In this document: in pieces, positions 8,707-21,505 of the stretch
How positions within the stretch are numbered: the stretch's first letter is position 1
How the letters are laid out: each line of letters starts with the position of its first letter
Assembly: GCF_029852145.1 (NCBI RefSeq)
Contig: NC_079969.1
Span: 11,594,001 to 11,658,000 of the forward strand
Reading direction: 5' to 3'
Source: Microplitis mediator
Taxonomy: Eukaryota; Arthropoda; Insecta; Hymenoptera; Braconidae
Length of the DNA stretch: 64,000 bases
Translations under genes and position numbers: made by a program
The notes under the pieces: generated by a model
Told to the model about the DNA's origin: nothing
Database searches by the model: none
What the model saw: only the letters and a program-made list of their open reading frames with translations

Positions 8707-11625
8707 ATGAATGAAGAAGCAAATAAACAATATCCAGCTGGATATGGTAGTCTTAATTACACAGAATCTAAAGAATTAGATTATTATACTTCAATTGATG
8801 AAGCCACAAGTAATTGGCTTAAGCAATTACACAGTATTTGGAATCATTGTAAATAATTTTTCTTTAACATTTTTAAATTATGTTGCAATAGTTGAATTAT
8901 TATATTTATTTTTTATTGTATATTTTAGGGAAAAAAAGTAAAGCAGTTACTGACGTACTCTATAAATACTTTGATACCGCTCCCAATCCGTATTTGAGTA
9001 CTCTCAGAATTTTATTTAATGCCGCAGACTTTAATAACATAAAACCAAAATCTTCCATATCAATGACAAGTACTTTGAAAAATTTTTAAATATTTAATAT
9101 TTTTTTTATTAATTTTAACTTTTTCTAAATAATAATTTAATTACCAATAGTTATTGAAGACTTTCAAAAATGGCTCTCAGTTAATAAAAACGAACATCAA
9201 GAATGTCTTTGTTCTGAATTGAAAATTGGGGCATTCAAAGGTGTTTGCAAGCAACGTAATATGCAACTTGTTAAATTAGTATCAGATGCATATGAATTTT
9301 TAATTGACAAAGAAATATTTTTGCCTCTTATACAGGTAGGAAATTTTTTTAATTTTTTATCCGTAAAAATAAATTATAATTTTGTTTATTTTTATTATAG
9401 ATTATGCTGAATGAAAAAAAGTACAAAGAAGTAGCTCAATATGCAACGATGTTAAATTTACAACAACACTTTGGAGATCCTGAATCAATATTATTACCTT
9501 TGATTCTTCAAAATAAAAATACAGTAGTTGAAGATTTTCTTGTAAATTGTCCAGAAATCCAAAAAAAAATAGTTATATATCTAGACAATATACTTATGCC
9601 AAAGGAAAAAATGCAAGATACATTGAATGGTTTTATAGAATCTAATAATATCACAGATATTAAAATGTGTACATTGCAATCACGCGCAATGACTAAATTG
9701 GTTACACGTCTGGTTAAAATATTCAATTTATCACCAGACATCTGTCCTAATTTGCATCGTAAACGCGAAGAAGGTACACTACAATTTTTTATTTACAAGC
9801 GTTTTGTACAAGGAAGTATAAGCTCTGAATGCTGGCGAGAAATGGTACGTGAAACATCACTTGTAGACGATAATCTTAAAGTTGATTTAGTAACAATGAT
9901 TGCACAATATGATCCCGAAGAAGCTTTATACTGGATACAAATATTTAATATTTCTAAAGATAAATGGCCTTGGTCAGTATCCAATTTGGATACTACTGAT
10001 AATAATTGGGAAGATTTACATCAGAGTGTAATAAATTATCACTCTTTGCGTATACCAAGAGATTCTATCCAGCTTGTAGATCATCCAGATGACTTTGAAA
10101 AATTTATAACCCAAGAATTACCTGAATTCAGAGTTGTTGGAATTGATTCCGAGTGGAAACCGAGCTTCGAAGTCTTGAAAAAAAATCAGTTGGCATTAAT
10201 ACAAATAGCTACTGAAAAAAATATATTTATTTTGGATGTTATCAAAATAGGACCAGAAAAAACAAAATTGTGGGAAAAATTTGGTAGTCAATTATTCGGT
10301 AACAATAATATTTTAAAACTTGGATTTGGAATAGCCCATGATATTTTGATGTTCAAAGAATGTTTACCCGCGATGTTTGATACTAAAGAAGGCATTTCAA
10401 ATTATTTAGATGTTCATAATTTATGGGTTAAACTTGTAAAAGAATATAATTTTACTTTTCCTTATCAAGGAGATGAAAATTTTACCGGTGAAAGTCTTAG
10501 CAAATTAGTAGAAATTTGTCTAGGAAGTAGATTGAATAAAGCTGATCAATTTTCAAATTGGGGAAGAAGACCATTGCGTGAGGATCAAATCACTTATGCT
10601 GCTTTAGATGCCTACTGTTTAATTGAAGTTTATAACATATTTATTGATCTTTGTAATCAACGTAATATTCCTTTACTAGAAATTTGTTATGAACTTCAAT
10701 ATCGATCTTGCATGTCACCAAAGAAAAATACTAAAAAAACTGAAAAAAAATCGACAAATAATCATCTCAATTCTGCTGCTACTGCTGCTGCTGTGACTGC
10801 GCCAACAATTAAATTTAAAAAAACTCTTGTACACAAATGGAGAGTTGTTTGTGATCCAGTGTTGGATAATTTAGTGAGACCTTTAAGAATGTGTGGCTGT
10901 GATTGTATTTATTTAGAAAATGATCGAGGTGCTAATAGATCAATTAAAGTGGCTCGTCAAGACCATAGAGTATTTCTGACACATAATCCTAATCCAGAAA
11001 AGGTATTGTTTCTATTTCTCATTTTAATAAAATAACTTTTTCATTTACATTTCATTTATTTAGCTTGAAAAATTGGCTGGTTTTCCACCAGAAAAATATT
11101 ACATTGTCAAAAGTGATAAATCTGATGAGCAATTAAAAGAAGTATTACAACATTTTAATATTTTTGTTACCGAAAATGATATTTTCAGTCGTTGCCAAAT
11201 TTGCAATTGCGATGAATTTGTTCAAATTTCTAATACTACAATGTGGGAACTTAATAAAAAGTAAAAAAAAAAAAAAACAAAACAAGTAAATAATAAATTT
11301 TTAAATTAAAAATAACAAAAATTTTTTTATTAGGTTTTTTGGACGTGAATATGATCATCCTTCAAGTCAGGACAATATTGAGTATCCTGACATTAAATAT
11401 GGAAGTAATACTCGTACATGGTTGTTATCAGTAGAAACTCCAAATGTATCAAATTGTAAAACAAAGTATGATAAGCCGATTCAAGTGGACCAGGTTCCTA
11501 TATCTGTTTGTAAAACAATTCCACAGTTTTTCATATGCGAACGATGTGGTAAAGTATATTGGGACGGTACTCATTTTGAGCTTACTTTAAATGGTACTTT
11601 AAAAGACTTAATTGTCCGTAAATAA
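8707..11625 (+). CDS. Nbr: MUT-7/EXD3/Nibbler-type 3'-5' exoribonuclease, six exons
   Basis: Exons are 8707-8848, 8929-9069, 9151-9335, 9401-11002, 11064-11260 and 11334-11625. All junctions are GT-AG and keep phase, giving 852 residues. The N-terminal half is helical. The DEDDy exonuclease domain (~395-570) shows motif I VVGIDSEW (D405, E407), motif II LGFGIAHDILMF (D470) and motif III YAALD (Y555, D559). After a low-complexity Lys/Ala linker comes a Mut7-C domain (~632-850), with CDPVLDNLVRPLRMCGCD and two CxxC pairs (RCQIC, CERCG) forming a zinc ribbon. The family trims 3' ends of miRNAs and piRNAs in Argonaute complexes. The ATG at 8707 gives a full-length N-terminus. A short 3' UTR with AATAAA at 11648 follows. 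It is convergent with the paraplegin gene. Family assignment is firm; one-to-one orthology with fly Nibbler is inferred. Confidence 0.93.
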
Positions 11626-11647
11626 ACAAAAACAGCTTGTGTTCAAT

Positions 11648-11653
11648 AATAAA
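11648..11653 (+). terminator. Polyadenylation signal of the MUT-7-like gene
   Basis: AATAAA lies 23 bp after the stop codon at 11623-11625, which implies a very short 3' UTR. No other candidate lies closer. Confidence 0.5.
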
Positions 11654-12190
11654 TTAATAAGTAATAGCAGAATAATTATTCAACGATTCTGAGTTAGTTC
11701 AAAACTTAGTTATGGTATGACCGCTCGTGTAATTATTTTCTTTTATGTTCTGATCTACAGCATATATCGTGAATAACTAATCAGGTGTTCGAAAACGTGG
11801 TTGCATATTTTTTTAAAATCTTTTTCGTCACTGTTCTCAATAATATGTATTTTTACATGGGTGCCATAATCATAATTAATACCTGGTACAAGCGAGAGAA
11901 TTGGATTCGCGTACCTTCTACTCTCTAGCAAAACATCCGTATTCAATGTGGTGACATGTCACTTAATTCAACTATAAGTATCAACTATATCGGACATTAA
12001 TTATGACACCTATACATTTTTACTTCATTTGCAGTTTTCTCAGCTGCGAATATCAAATTTTCAAAATATTTGACTATACAGCTATTCGCAACATAAAAGT
12101 AGTAGAGCTAAATAATATGATAAATTTATTTGACGACAAGCAACACAAACACGTTTGCTTACGGGGAAAAAAAGTAAGCAAAAATTACCA

Positions 12191-12406
12191 TGTAGAAAGT
12201 AACCCAATACAAACCCACTAACTGAATTCTATACTTTTACTTTTGACAAAAGTTAAAAATTACTATTCCATAAGTAATGTACGCTATCGTAAATTTAAAA
12301 AAAAATACTAAGCATTTAAGTCTTGTACTTATGAAATAGTAATTTATTACTTATGCCAAAAGTAAAAGCTATCGGATCCATCAATGGTTTCGGGTTACTT
12401 TCCACA
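12191..12406. mobile_element. Small MITE with TGTRGAAAGTAACCC ends
   Basis: The left end tgtagaaagtaaccc and right end gggttactttccaca are complementary apart from one base. An inner inverted pair, tacttttacttttg and caaaagtaaaa, extends the similarity. It is 216 bp with no coding capacity. Confidence 0.65.
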
Positions 12407-12470
12407 TAATAATTATTACTAAATTTTGAAATCTCTTTTTTTTTTCGTGTAGTCCTACGATAAAGCTTGT

Positions 12471-12600
12471 CAAACTATAGTTAAATTAGCGAGAGATGAA
12501 GAACAATCGGGTATCTTTTTTTTTATCTAAAGCAATTTGATTTTATGTTAGCTTATGGCAACACGGATGACAACCTCTCGCTAATTGAACTATACTTTTG
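12471..12600. mobile_element. 130-bp MITE with CAAACTATAGTTAAATTAGC ends
   Basis: The left end caaactatagttaaattagc continues to gagag. It is the near-complement of ctctcgctaattgaactata followed by cttttg at 12600. The arms are about 26 bp. No clear target duplication is visible. Confidence 0.6.
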
Positions 12601-13711
12601 CGGGTACATTATTAGCTATTCACAAAATATATTATTTATTACAATAAAGGTGGAGAAAAATATTTAGCGCGTACCATAACTTAATGTCTTTTCTATATTA
12701 GGTAATTTAATTTATCCAATTATTATTGACTGTTAAAAATATATAAATAATATCGGATTAGTTGATTATACTTTTTTATCTTACTATTACTATAAGTAGA
12801 TAGTAAACGCTATTAATGTGGTTATTAAAAATCAACCACATCTAAGTATCTTATAGGGCCTTAGTTTAGTTAATATATATTATATAAATATATTGATATA
12901 TTTTGTTACTTGAAACATATTATATGTTTTTATCTTATGTTAGCTGTGTACACAGGTACAGCTAATCAAATGTTACAAAAAACTTATTTCAGATCTCTGT
13001 GAGGTCTTTTTTCTTGTGAGATTAATGATATGATATTTTGAATGTTTCAAATGATTATTCAGCTTATTCAGATAAGGTTATAAGTGCAATGTGGTAATAA
13101 TTGATATTCAGTATTCGATATCGAATAAGCTTATTATAAAAGTTGCTAGCAGCCTCACACTATTTCTCTAAATACTTAAAGATTTATTCATTTTACTTAA
13201 TCTCTGAAATCTCACTATAATTATTCACTAGAATAATTAAACCGAATTTTTAATTAAAATAAATTTTTTTTTCTTTTTTTATTATTATTTAGACTTAACT
13301 TAATATTCAAATAAGTATACGCTTAGAGAATGAATAAAGTTTTTTACTTAGTCAAACTATTAAAAAAAAAAAAGATGTAATATGTCATTGTATTTTATCT
13401 AGTTTAATTATTGTGATGTGGGAAAATTCTACGAGGAAATAATAATAATAATAATAGCAGTGATATGTCATAAGTAAAAATTCAAATCTTCAAATCAATA
13501 TTAAAATATCCTCGGCTATAAATTTAAGATGACTTTTTGTAGATTACATTATGAAAATGTAAAAAATAAATTTCAATTTAATATAGAACGTATTTTATTT
13601 ATTTTCTCAAATTTTTAAATTTACAAATATACCAATTTTAAATCACACATGCGAACTGCACTTAAATGTCCAATTTCATAATAAAAATTATAACTCATCA
13701 TTTTACAATAA

Positions 13712-16700
13712 TTACGATGTTGTTTGTATTTCTGGAGTTGCTGCATTTTCAACTGTTGTTGCTGTTGGTACATCAAATTCTATGAAATCAACTTTTTTCT
13801 TCTTACCAAAAGGCGGTGGTCCAATTAGAGCCTCAACTTCTTCATATGTTAGAGTTTCTTGCTTCAAAAGTTGTTGTGAAATCTTTAAAAAAAATTTATA
13901 TTCATTAATTTTTTACAAGTTGATAAATATCAGTTTTATTAATTTAATCCCTAATCCCTTGAGAAAATTTCCATGTTTTGAGATCCTATAGAATCAGTTC
14001 GGTCATTTTTATGATTATACCTGAGTGGGTGCGTGTGTCCTGGGTAGATAGGGAGAGATTAAATAGATTTTGAATTTTTTTAAAACTAAAATTTTTGTCA
14101 AATTTTATTTAAAAACTTTTTAATAGCTGGACCTATTGATCCTAAAAACTTTTAAGCTAAAAAGACTCTACCGACTTTTACAAAACCTAAATAATATTAT
14201 AATGTTTAAGAGAAATCGTTGGCGAGTAACATTTAAACTTTTCACACTTTTTCGAAAAAATTCATAATCTACGTGTATGATTGGTTTAAAAATCATGTCA
14301 GGTTTTATCAATCACTTCAATACTCTAATAAGTCTACCCTGATAGCCAAGCTGACTGCTGCAACTTCAAAGTTAAAGTCGGCAATTTGGTCTCAATTAAT
14401 TGACACCAACTTTTTGACCAAAAAGTCTTGCCATCAGAATATAAAAATTAAAATGTATCTAATCTTAATGAATTTCATTAATTGCTGCAACGTTTATGTA
14501 AGTGAATTGAGATAAAAAAAAAAAAGAAAAGAAACACTTACTTTTTCTAATTTATCTGCGTTATTTTTTAATAACTTTTCAGTATTTTGATAAGCTTTGG
14601 CCACTAACTGTCTTGCTTCTAGATCCATTAAATTTGCTAATTTTTTACTGTATGGTTTTTTTGTGTCCAATCCAGTTTCTTCTTCGGAAAATGAAACCAA
14701 ACCGACTTTCTCACTCATCCCAAACTGTCTTACTTGAGTGTATGCAATTTTAGTAACTTTTTCTAAATCATTTTGCGCACCAGTTGTTATTTGATTGAAA
14801 ATAATACTTTCTGCAGCTCGACCACCCAAAGCGACACACATCATTTCAAATAATTCTTCCTTACTGTAATTTCTTCGCTCTGTTGGTGTATACTGAGCGA
14901 AGCCTAAAGCTCCTTTTGTTCGGGGTTTAATTGTTACTTTTAATAGAGCTTCTGTACTTTCTAATAACCAAGCAACTAATGCATGCCCTGCTTCATGATA
15001 AGCTACAATTTCTTTTTCAGCTGGTGACACCCCATGATTTTTTTTTTCTGGACCACAAAGAACTCGATCAATTGCATAAGATAAATCACTAGCATCAATA
15101 AACTTTTTTTTGAATCTAGCAGCATGTAAAGCTGCTTCATTACAAACATTAGCGATGTCAGCACCACTAAATCCTGGAGTAAGCTGTGCAAGTCGGGATG
15201 AATAAACTTGTGGTTTTTTTTCAAGAACAATAGTACTGAGATGTCTTTCAAAAATTTCTTTTCTCTCGGGAAGCGTTGGAAGATCAATTAAAATATGTCG
15301 GTCGAAACGTCCAGGTCGTAATAGAGCTTTATCTAGTACTTCAGCACGATTAGTCGATGCTAAAACAATAACTCCTTCTTTGGTTGCCATTCCGTCCATT
15401 TCAACAAGTAATTGATTTAAAGTTTGATCTGATTCATTGGTCATTGATCTATCAGTTCCACCAGATCGTTTCTTTCCAATAGCATCAATTTCATCAATGT
15501 ATAAAATACTCGGTGATCTTTTACGAGCTTCTTTAAAAAGATCTCTAACTCTTGCAGCTCCTAAACCTCCGATCATTTCAATAAATTCAGAACCATTCAT
15601 AGATAAAAAGGGAACATTTGCTTCTGTAGCTACGGCTTTTGCTAGCATCGTTTTACCGCATCCAGGTGGTCCAAGTAATAAAGCACCCTTAGGAACTTTA
15701 GCACCAAGTGTTTTATAATGTTCTGGGCGTTTTAAATAATCAACAAATTCCATTATTTCAATTTTAGCCTCTTTCAAACCAGCAACATCTGCAAATCTAA
15801 CTCCTTTACCTCCACCAGTCAATGGATCAACTAGAGTAAATTTAGCTCGTGTCATTCCACCAAATAAATCTTTTGATATTGAACCAGCTTTATTCCCAGA
15901 TTTACTTATTGCTATCAATACACCCACTGCAACAGCGAGCATAATAAAGAAAGCAGTATTTTCATTTACACGCTCATAAACTATCGGTACTCCATCACCA
16001 GCTTTTATTCCAAGTGCATTTTCAGCTTCACGTAGTTTTTCTTCTAAACGTGTTGCATCTGCTACAATCATCTGATACGTACGAAGATTACTACGTTTTC
16101 CATTAATTATCGCACCGTCGTACAAAACTATTGTCACCCAGTCCATTTCTGGTTTTATAATTAATTCTTGAACTTCACCTTTTGCTAACATTTTGTGAAC
16201 AAATTCATTCCACGAAACGAATGGTGACTCCTAATAAATATAAATAAAAACGATAATTAAACCAATATAATCATTAAATTCATTTATACCCTCACGGTTT
16301 TGATAAAATGCTATTTTTACAGTGTAATTGACATTGCGAGGTTTATAATTTATTTTATTTTTCTTTGGTATTTTACTAAATATAAGGTAAGAGACCTGGT
16401 ACCCGATCACTCGTGTATTTTTGTATCTATATATAGTAGAATTAAGTAAATATATTTATTAAGGTGTTTCATATTTAGGCGATATTTTTTTTTTTTTTTC
16501 TGTCCTACCTGAAAAACTAACATTTTATAGAACAAAGAAAATGTTCCCGCTTGAAAAAAAATTCAAAGTCAATTAGGGGCTTAGCGCATTGAAAAATTCG
16601 ATTTTCCATTTAAATAACATGGGAAAAAAAAATTTTTTTAGTTTGGAGTTTTTTACCTTGGTAATGGCTCATTGTACGATTAAGTCCAGCATACATTTTT

Positions 16701-18538
16701 GTAGGGAATTTAACGCTCTACAAAAAAAAAAGTGTCTTATCATTTTTTGATAAATCCATATGTTCGAAAGTTATTGGAGCTCGAAGTCAAGATAGAGTAT
16801 ATTTCGAGATCTTTTTACTTTTCCAGTGAAACTATCGGACTTATCACAAAATGTCATGAAATCTTTTTTGTAGACAATTTTATTTCCTACACATTATTTT
16901 TGATAATTTTTTTTTAAATTCTGCATTGTTTTCTAGTTATTTCCGTTTTAATACCAAGCTCCTAAAAAAGTTTTCTGATCGATTTTAAGAGCTTGGCATT
17001 GAAATGGAAATAACTAGAAAACAATGCATAATTTGAAAAAAATTTATTCAAGATAATTTGTAGGAAATAAAATTGTTTACAAAAAAGATTTCATAACATT
17101 TTGTGATAAGTCCGATAGTTTCACCGGAAAAGTAAAAAGATCTTAAAATATACTCTTGTATTTTGACTTCGAGGTCCAATAACTTTTGAACAGATGGATT
17201 TATCAAAAAATGATACGACACTTTTTTGTAGAGCGTTAATTTCCCTACAAAAATGTATACTGGGCTTATTCGTACAAGGAGCTATTGCCGAGGTAAAAAA
17301 TTCTAAACTAAAAAAAATTTTTTTTCCCATGTTATTTAAATGGGAAATCGAATTTTTCGATGCGCTAAGCCCCTAATTGACTTTGAATTTTTTTTCATGT
17401 GGGAATATTTTTTTCGTTCTATAAATTGTTAGTTTTTCAGGTAGAACAGAAAAAAAAAATATCTTCTAAATATGAAACACCTCAATATATATACAAATAC
17501 ATCGAATGATCGGGTACTAGGTCTCTTACCTTACTATTTATTCTTACGCGATAATGTACGTGGGCAAGCACAGTGGATCCCTGGTGGATATTTTTCGGAA
17601 TTTTCTCTGAAAAACTCAGTTCTAAAATTATAAAAATTTTTTCAAAGTTCTAAAGACTTTTTCAGAGAAAAGTTCGAAAAAGTTCCACCAGGGATAGCAG
17701 CAGAGACTTAGAATCGAAAAGAACCGGGTTAGAGTCTAGCAGTTACCAGGTTTTTTTCATCAATAAAAAACATTAATCGATTTATTCAAGCGATGGATAT
17801 AATTCGAGTTTTCCATTTTTCTTCACAATTTAATATTTTTTCAATCATTTTATAAAATTCATAAACTCAATAAAATCTACTTTATTTGTACTTAATCATT
17901 ACTGCATTTAAACAGTATCGCATTTAAACATAAAACCACGAGGGTATTGTTTAAAAGTAAAAAGAGAGAGTGAGAGAAGAATATTATGAAAGTACCTCAA
18001 TTTTATAAGCCATTCTTTGCATTGGATAAATAAAAACTCCATAAATAAATAATGAAATAAGAATGAGCTTAATAAATGCAGCTCTTTCGTCACCCTTATT
18101 CGGCGGTTTATCTTTCGAGGAATCTTTCGAAGAATCATCAGATGATGGCCTGCCATTACTAGATGAAGATGTACTAAATTTTTTTTCTAATAATTTAGTA
18201 ATCTCCGATTGTTTGTTGTAAAGATTTTGTGAGAATATACAATAACACATTGAACTGCATTCCCTAGAAATTTTATATAAATCCTGAAGAGAAAAAATAC
18301 ATTCATTATTTAATATCATACAGAATTAAATTAAAATAGTTTAATAATAAAATTCATGTATTGAATAATTTACATTAGACGAGAATGATGGAAAAATATT
18401 ACGAGCTGATTCATTCCAAAATTTAAAAAATCTACGATTTAAAATTTTTTTTTCTTTACTTCTAAGATGTATAACTGAACTTATGAGATATTTCGGCAAA
18501 AGTAAATGCCGACAAGATGATTTTGATAAATTTTGCAT
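13712..18538 (-). CDS. SPG7: Paraplegin-type mitochondrial m-AAA protease, four exons
   Basis: Minus-strand exons are 18374-18538, 17996-18283, 14542-16230 and 13712-13882, all phase 0 with GT-AG junctions, giving 770 residues. The N-terminus is basic and Ser-rich, as a mitochondrial presequence would be. Membrane segments lie at ~123-143 and ~244-260 around the FtsH extracellular-type domain (SPFVSWNEFVHKMLAKGEV). The AAA module shows Walker A GPPGCGKT (~338-345), Walker B ILYIDEID (~393-400) and the second region of homology ASTNRAEVLDKALLRPGRFD. The protease has HEAGH (~563-567) and the third zinc ligand in QNDLEKVT (~639). The pore and downstream sequence IGGLGAARVRDLF is the paraplegin form, not the AFG3L2 form. 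It degrades inner-membrane and matrix proteins. The second intron (16231-17995) is filled with transposons, but splice sites and frame are intact, so the gene looks functional. Confidence 0.94.
16378..17540. mobile_element. Fold-back element inside the paraplegin intron
   Basis: Inverted arms of about 550-580 bp meet near 16970. The outer ends are ggtaagagacctggtacccg (16386) and its near-complement (17534). An inner element starts aggtgtttcatatttag near 16462 and ends gaaacacct near 17482. The arms share ctctacaaaaaa and tttttgataaatcc blocks with the fold-back at 62242-63253, so the inner part belongs to the same family. Nothing is coded. Confidence 0.8.
17560..17790 (+). repeat. tRNA-derived SINE interrupted by a 115-bp MITE
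   Basis: The SINE head reads gcacagtggat...atagcagcagagactt and continues to a B-box-like gggttagagtc (17726-17736), then the shared tail tttttttcatcaataaaaaa. A relative is at 48135-48245. The head is split between 17578 and 17694. Confidence 0.65.
17579..17693. mobile_element. 115-bp hairpin MITE with CCCTGGTGGA ends
   Basis: The arms begin ccctggtggatatttttcgg and end as its near-complement ccaccaggg. The flanking AT (17577-17578 and 17694-17695) is duplicated compared with the uninterrupted SINE reading cagtggatagc at 48149. The stem spans almost the whole element. Confidence 0.7.
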
Positions 18539-20640
18539 TGTAATTTATTTTTTATTTTTTAAAAAAAGTTAAAAGTCAGGTTATGAGCTGATCATTATTT
18601 TTTTTTTTTTAATAGTTTACTTAATATTTTAATAACTTTTTTTATAATGTCATATATTTATCAACTGTAGCACACAAACATATTATTTAGTAACTATTTA
18701 ATTTACTACATTACACTAAATGATGAAATTATTTTTATTTATAACAATGAGTGTAAGTATAAGCCGAAATTTATACTTTTTATGCTTTTTATTAACTGAT
18801 ATCGAAATGCATAACAAACGTTTTTTGCTGTCAATTACTAAAGAAATAAACTTCGTTTTCTACAGTCAATCAAGTAAGTGATTGAAGCTCCCCTGATAAC
18901 TGCTCTGATAGCCACCTTATCCACAAGTTAACTTCAACCTACTGCCGTATATTCTAAAGCCAATTTAAAGGAAAGTGTTGGAGAGCAAGCAGTTACCTTT
19001 AAGTTGACAGTAAATTGTCTGTAACTTGAATTCAATTTGACTACAAGTGTTACTGTCAGACAATGACGTTAAATTGGTTGAAAGTTTTACTACAAATTGA
19101 CGGCAAGTTTTTCTGTCAAATTACATTCAGATGACAACAGTAGATTTGCATCAACTTGCACGCAAGTATTATCCAGCCAAGGCTTGCCAGAAACTTGTCA
19201 TTACCCTAATAGCACAGTTTGCTTTAGCAAAAGTTTCCTTGAATTTTTCGTCAAATCTCCGTCAACTTCAAACTTTTCCGTTTTTTATGACAATTTGTAT
19301 GCAACTTCCTCTACAATTTGACGTAAATTTAATGCCCGAATTAGAATGCAAATTTACTGCAAAAGTTGACTAGAAAAAAGTTGTCGATTTTATGTCAACT
19401 TATTGTTAATTTGACTTGAATAATTGTCAAGTATTTTTCTACCCTGAAATTGCAGACATTTTTATGTATAAATTTGCTTACCTTCTGAAATGGTAAGAAT
19501 TAACATCACCGATATTTTTTTATCGTAAAAAGTTACCTCTAAATTGAAGAAAAATTAACAGCAAATTTTTCTTTTCAACTTTTGCTGTGAAATTGTCGGC
19601 AAATCCGGGCAGCAGGTTTCAGCATTAACAATGTCTATCTATCTAGATCTACCACGAATACAGTGAAAAATCATTTGACTGTCATTTGTTCTAAATTTAA
19701 CAAAAAAACAATGTCGTATATATTATTAAATCCATTCTCAGGCAGTGCCCCCTTTTTTCAATTAATGTTTCGATTTTTTTTTATCAATTAATTAAATTTT
19801 AATACGGTTATAACAATTGAAAGTCATTGCATATTTTTAAAAATTGGGAGTTACTGTCCGCGAATGCCCTAAAAAAAAAAAAGTTCAATGATGGCTAGGA
19901 TGCTATTTTACGCAGAAACGTACGTGAATAACCCGTATAAAAAAGTTGCGGTATTTCGCAGGTGATCCGCTGAATATCACGTGGAAGTCATATTTTGACA
20001 CAAATATGAATTCCGGATGAATTCCTGATGAATACACAAAGATAGTATAGAAATATACTTCTAGTGATAGATTGTATGAAAAATTCTATTACAAAAAAAT
20101 TTTTTTTTCTTGCGGGGAAATTGTGAGTTTTTTTTTTAGCCGAGTGATCTCGGAGTGAAGTGGATTTTATTTCACTCCCAATTCACTCCTGTCCGGAGTT
20201 TTAACATTTCAATGAATTTATATTAAACTGTTAAACACTTCGCGAATTTTTTTTTATTGTACTGACCTAAAAGAGCTTTAATTAATAAATTTTTCAAATT
20301 CATTTTAGTTTAGAAAAAAAAAATTGTTTCTGTAGAAAATTTTTTCGTCATTATTCGAAAATTTACAAATAATTCGTAAATTGATAAATAATTTTAGAAT
20401 TTTCGAACTATTCGTCAATTTTACAGATAATTTTCAAATTTTTAAACGTTTACACGTGGGATTCGTCACTCTGAACATTTTAAGTACTTTACAAACAACT
20501 GATAGCATTTTCATTTAAAATATTAAAAATACAATTCATAGATAAATCTATGACTCACAGTGTTACTTAATCTGAATAAAGATAGAGGATATTTGAAGCA
20601 GAAGATGTTCCATTAGAAATCCAAATTTATTAAATTACAA
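18539..20640. other. Upstream region of the paraplegin gene and decayed repeats
   Basis: 18539-18870 would include the promoter; no strong core motif is obvious. From about 18890 to 19640 lies a decayed repeat made of words like aatttgacggcaagtt, ending in the shared 90-bp repeat (19533-19621). From 19640 to 20640 I see only AT-rich DNA and no gene. Confidence 0.45.
19533..19621 (+). repeat. 90-bp dispersed repeat, copy 2
   Basis: It matches 7739-7828 in the same orientation, from ttacctctaaattgaag to gcagcaggtttcag. Confidence 0.6.
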
Positions 20641-20659
20641 ACTTTTGTTTAAAAATAAT

Positions 20660-21505
20660 AAATAGGACACTGAATCAGGTGACAATGACGTACGTTTGTC
20701 CGTGACGATATCTCAGCTGTTGAAAATAGTCTCTCACTCTTAGCAGAAGTGCAGGTTATAGCCAAATATCTTCTTGCCATTGTTGACAATCGAGGATGTT
20801 TATTGTACACCTCGAGCGTGAAAGCGTTGAGGGTGTTCTACTGTCGAAAAGCCGAGATAGCCTGATGCACTCATATATAATTGATTCTGTTATTATTCTC
20901 CTCTTGCCACCGTAAAAGAGGATCTCTATGAGGATTTATAAGTTCAGAGTTAACATAATATGACATTTCTTGCGAAATTTCTTTCCGCAAATCGTGTAAA
21001 TTTTTGTCTCGAATATCAACCGCTGGTTTCTTCATGAAACTCCAAAAATCAAAATATTGTTTTCCGATAGCTGAAATTTACAAAAAAATGTAGTAACGAG
21101 GTTTACATAGAAATGAGGCGATATTAAAACGAATGAATGTGAGTAAGATATTGCAAATACTTACGTTCTCTAGTAAGAGGAGATCGTTCTTCAGAATCGT
21201 CGTCATTCATTAAAAACTGCATAATTTCTGTCTTAATGGCCTCTTCAATAACCTTTACCTCGTCTTCATTATAAAAGTAAATTTTGTATCTAGGATTTAA
21301 ATAAGTACTTTTTTTAAACACAATATTATCTTCTACCTCTGAGAACCTAACCTCGAGATTATTCAAAATGGTATCCGCGAATACTCTTCCTACTTCAGCT
21401 TCATCTTCATAATTAAATTCACTTTTCTTTAAGCCATTAGTAATATCATATAACAATGGTTTAACCATCGACAGTGTTGGATATTTAACATCACCTGCCA
21501 TTTGA
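20660..21505 (-). pseudogene. C-terminal fragment of a hAT transposase
   Basis: On the minus strand 21501-21124 encodes GDVKYPTLSMVKPLLYDI...LNPRYKIYF, the pattern that precedes the hAT dimerisation region. Further down, in other frames, are NPHRDPLLRWQEEN (near 20920) and HPRLSTMARRYLAITCTSAKSERLFSTA (near 20700-20800), the dimerisation core. Stops and frame changes separate the pieces. The catalytic N-terminal half is missing. A dead relic. Confidence 0.75.

Larger units (their letters stand above)
11654..13711. other. Intergenic region between two convergent genes
   Basis: It holds two small MITEs (12191-12406 and 12471-12600) and otherwise AT-rich DNA. The 3' UTR of the paraplegin gene must occupy the right end: minus-strand AATAAA words lie around 13595-13603. 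I see no further gene. Confidence 0.5.
14543..18373 (-). other. Intron inventory of the paraplegin gene
   Basis: Only two of the three introns fall inside this span: 18284-18373 (90 bp) and 16231-17995 (1765 bp). The third, 13883-14541 (659 bp), is unremarkable AT-rich DNA. The 1765-bp intron owes nearly all its length to the fold-back element at 16378-17540 and the interrupted SINE at about 17560-17790. Confidence 0.8.

Noticed and set aside
15003..15718. Minor frames of 93-94 residues within the paraplegin exon
   Set aside because: Shadows of the real reading frame, which has all catalytic motifs.
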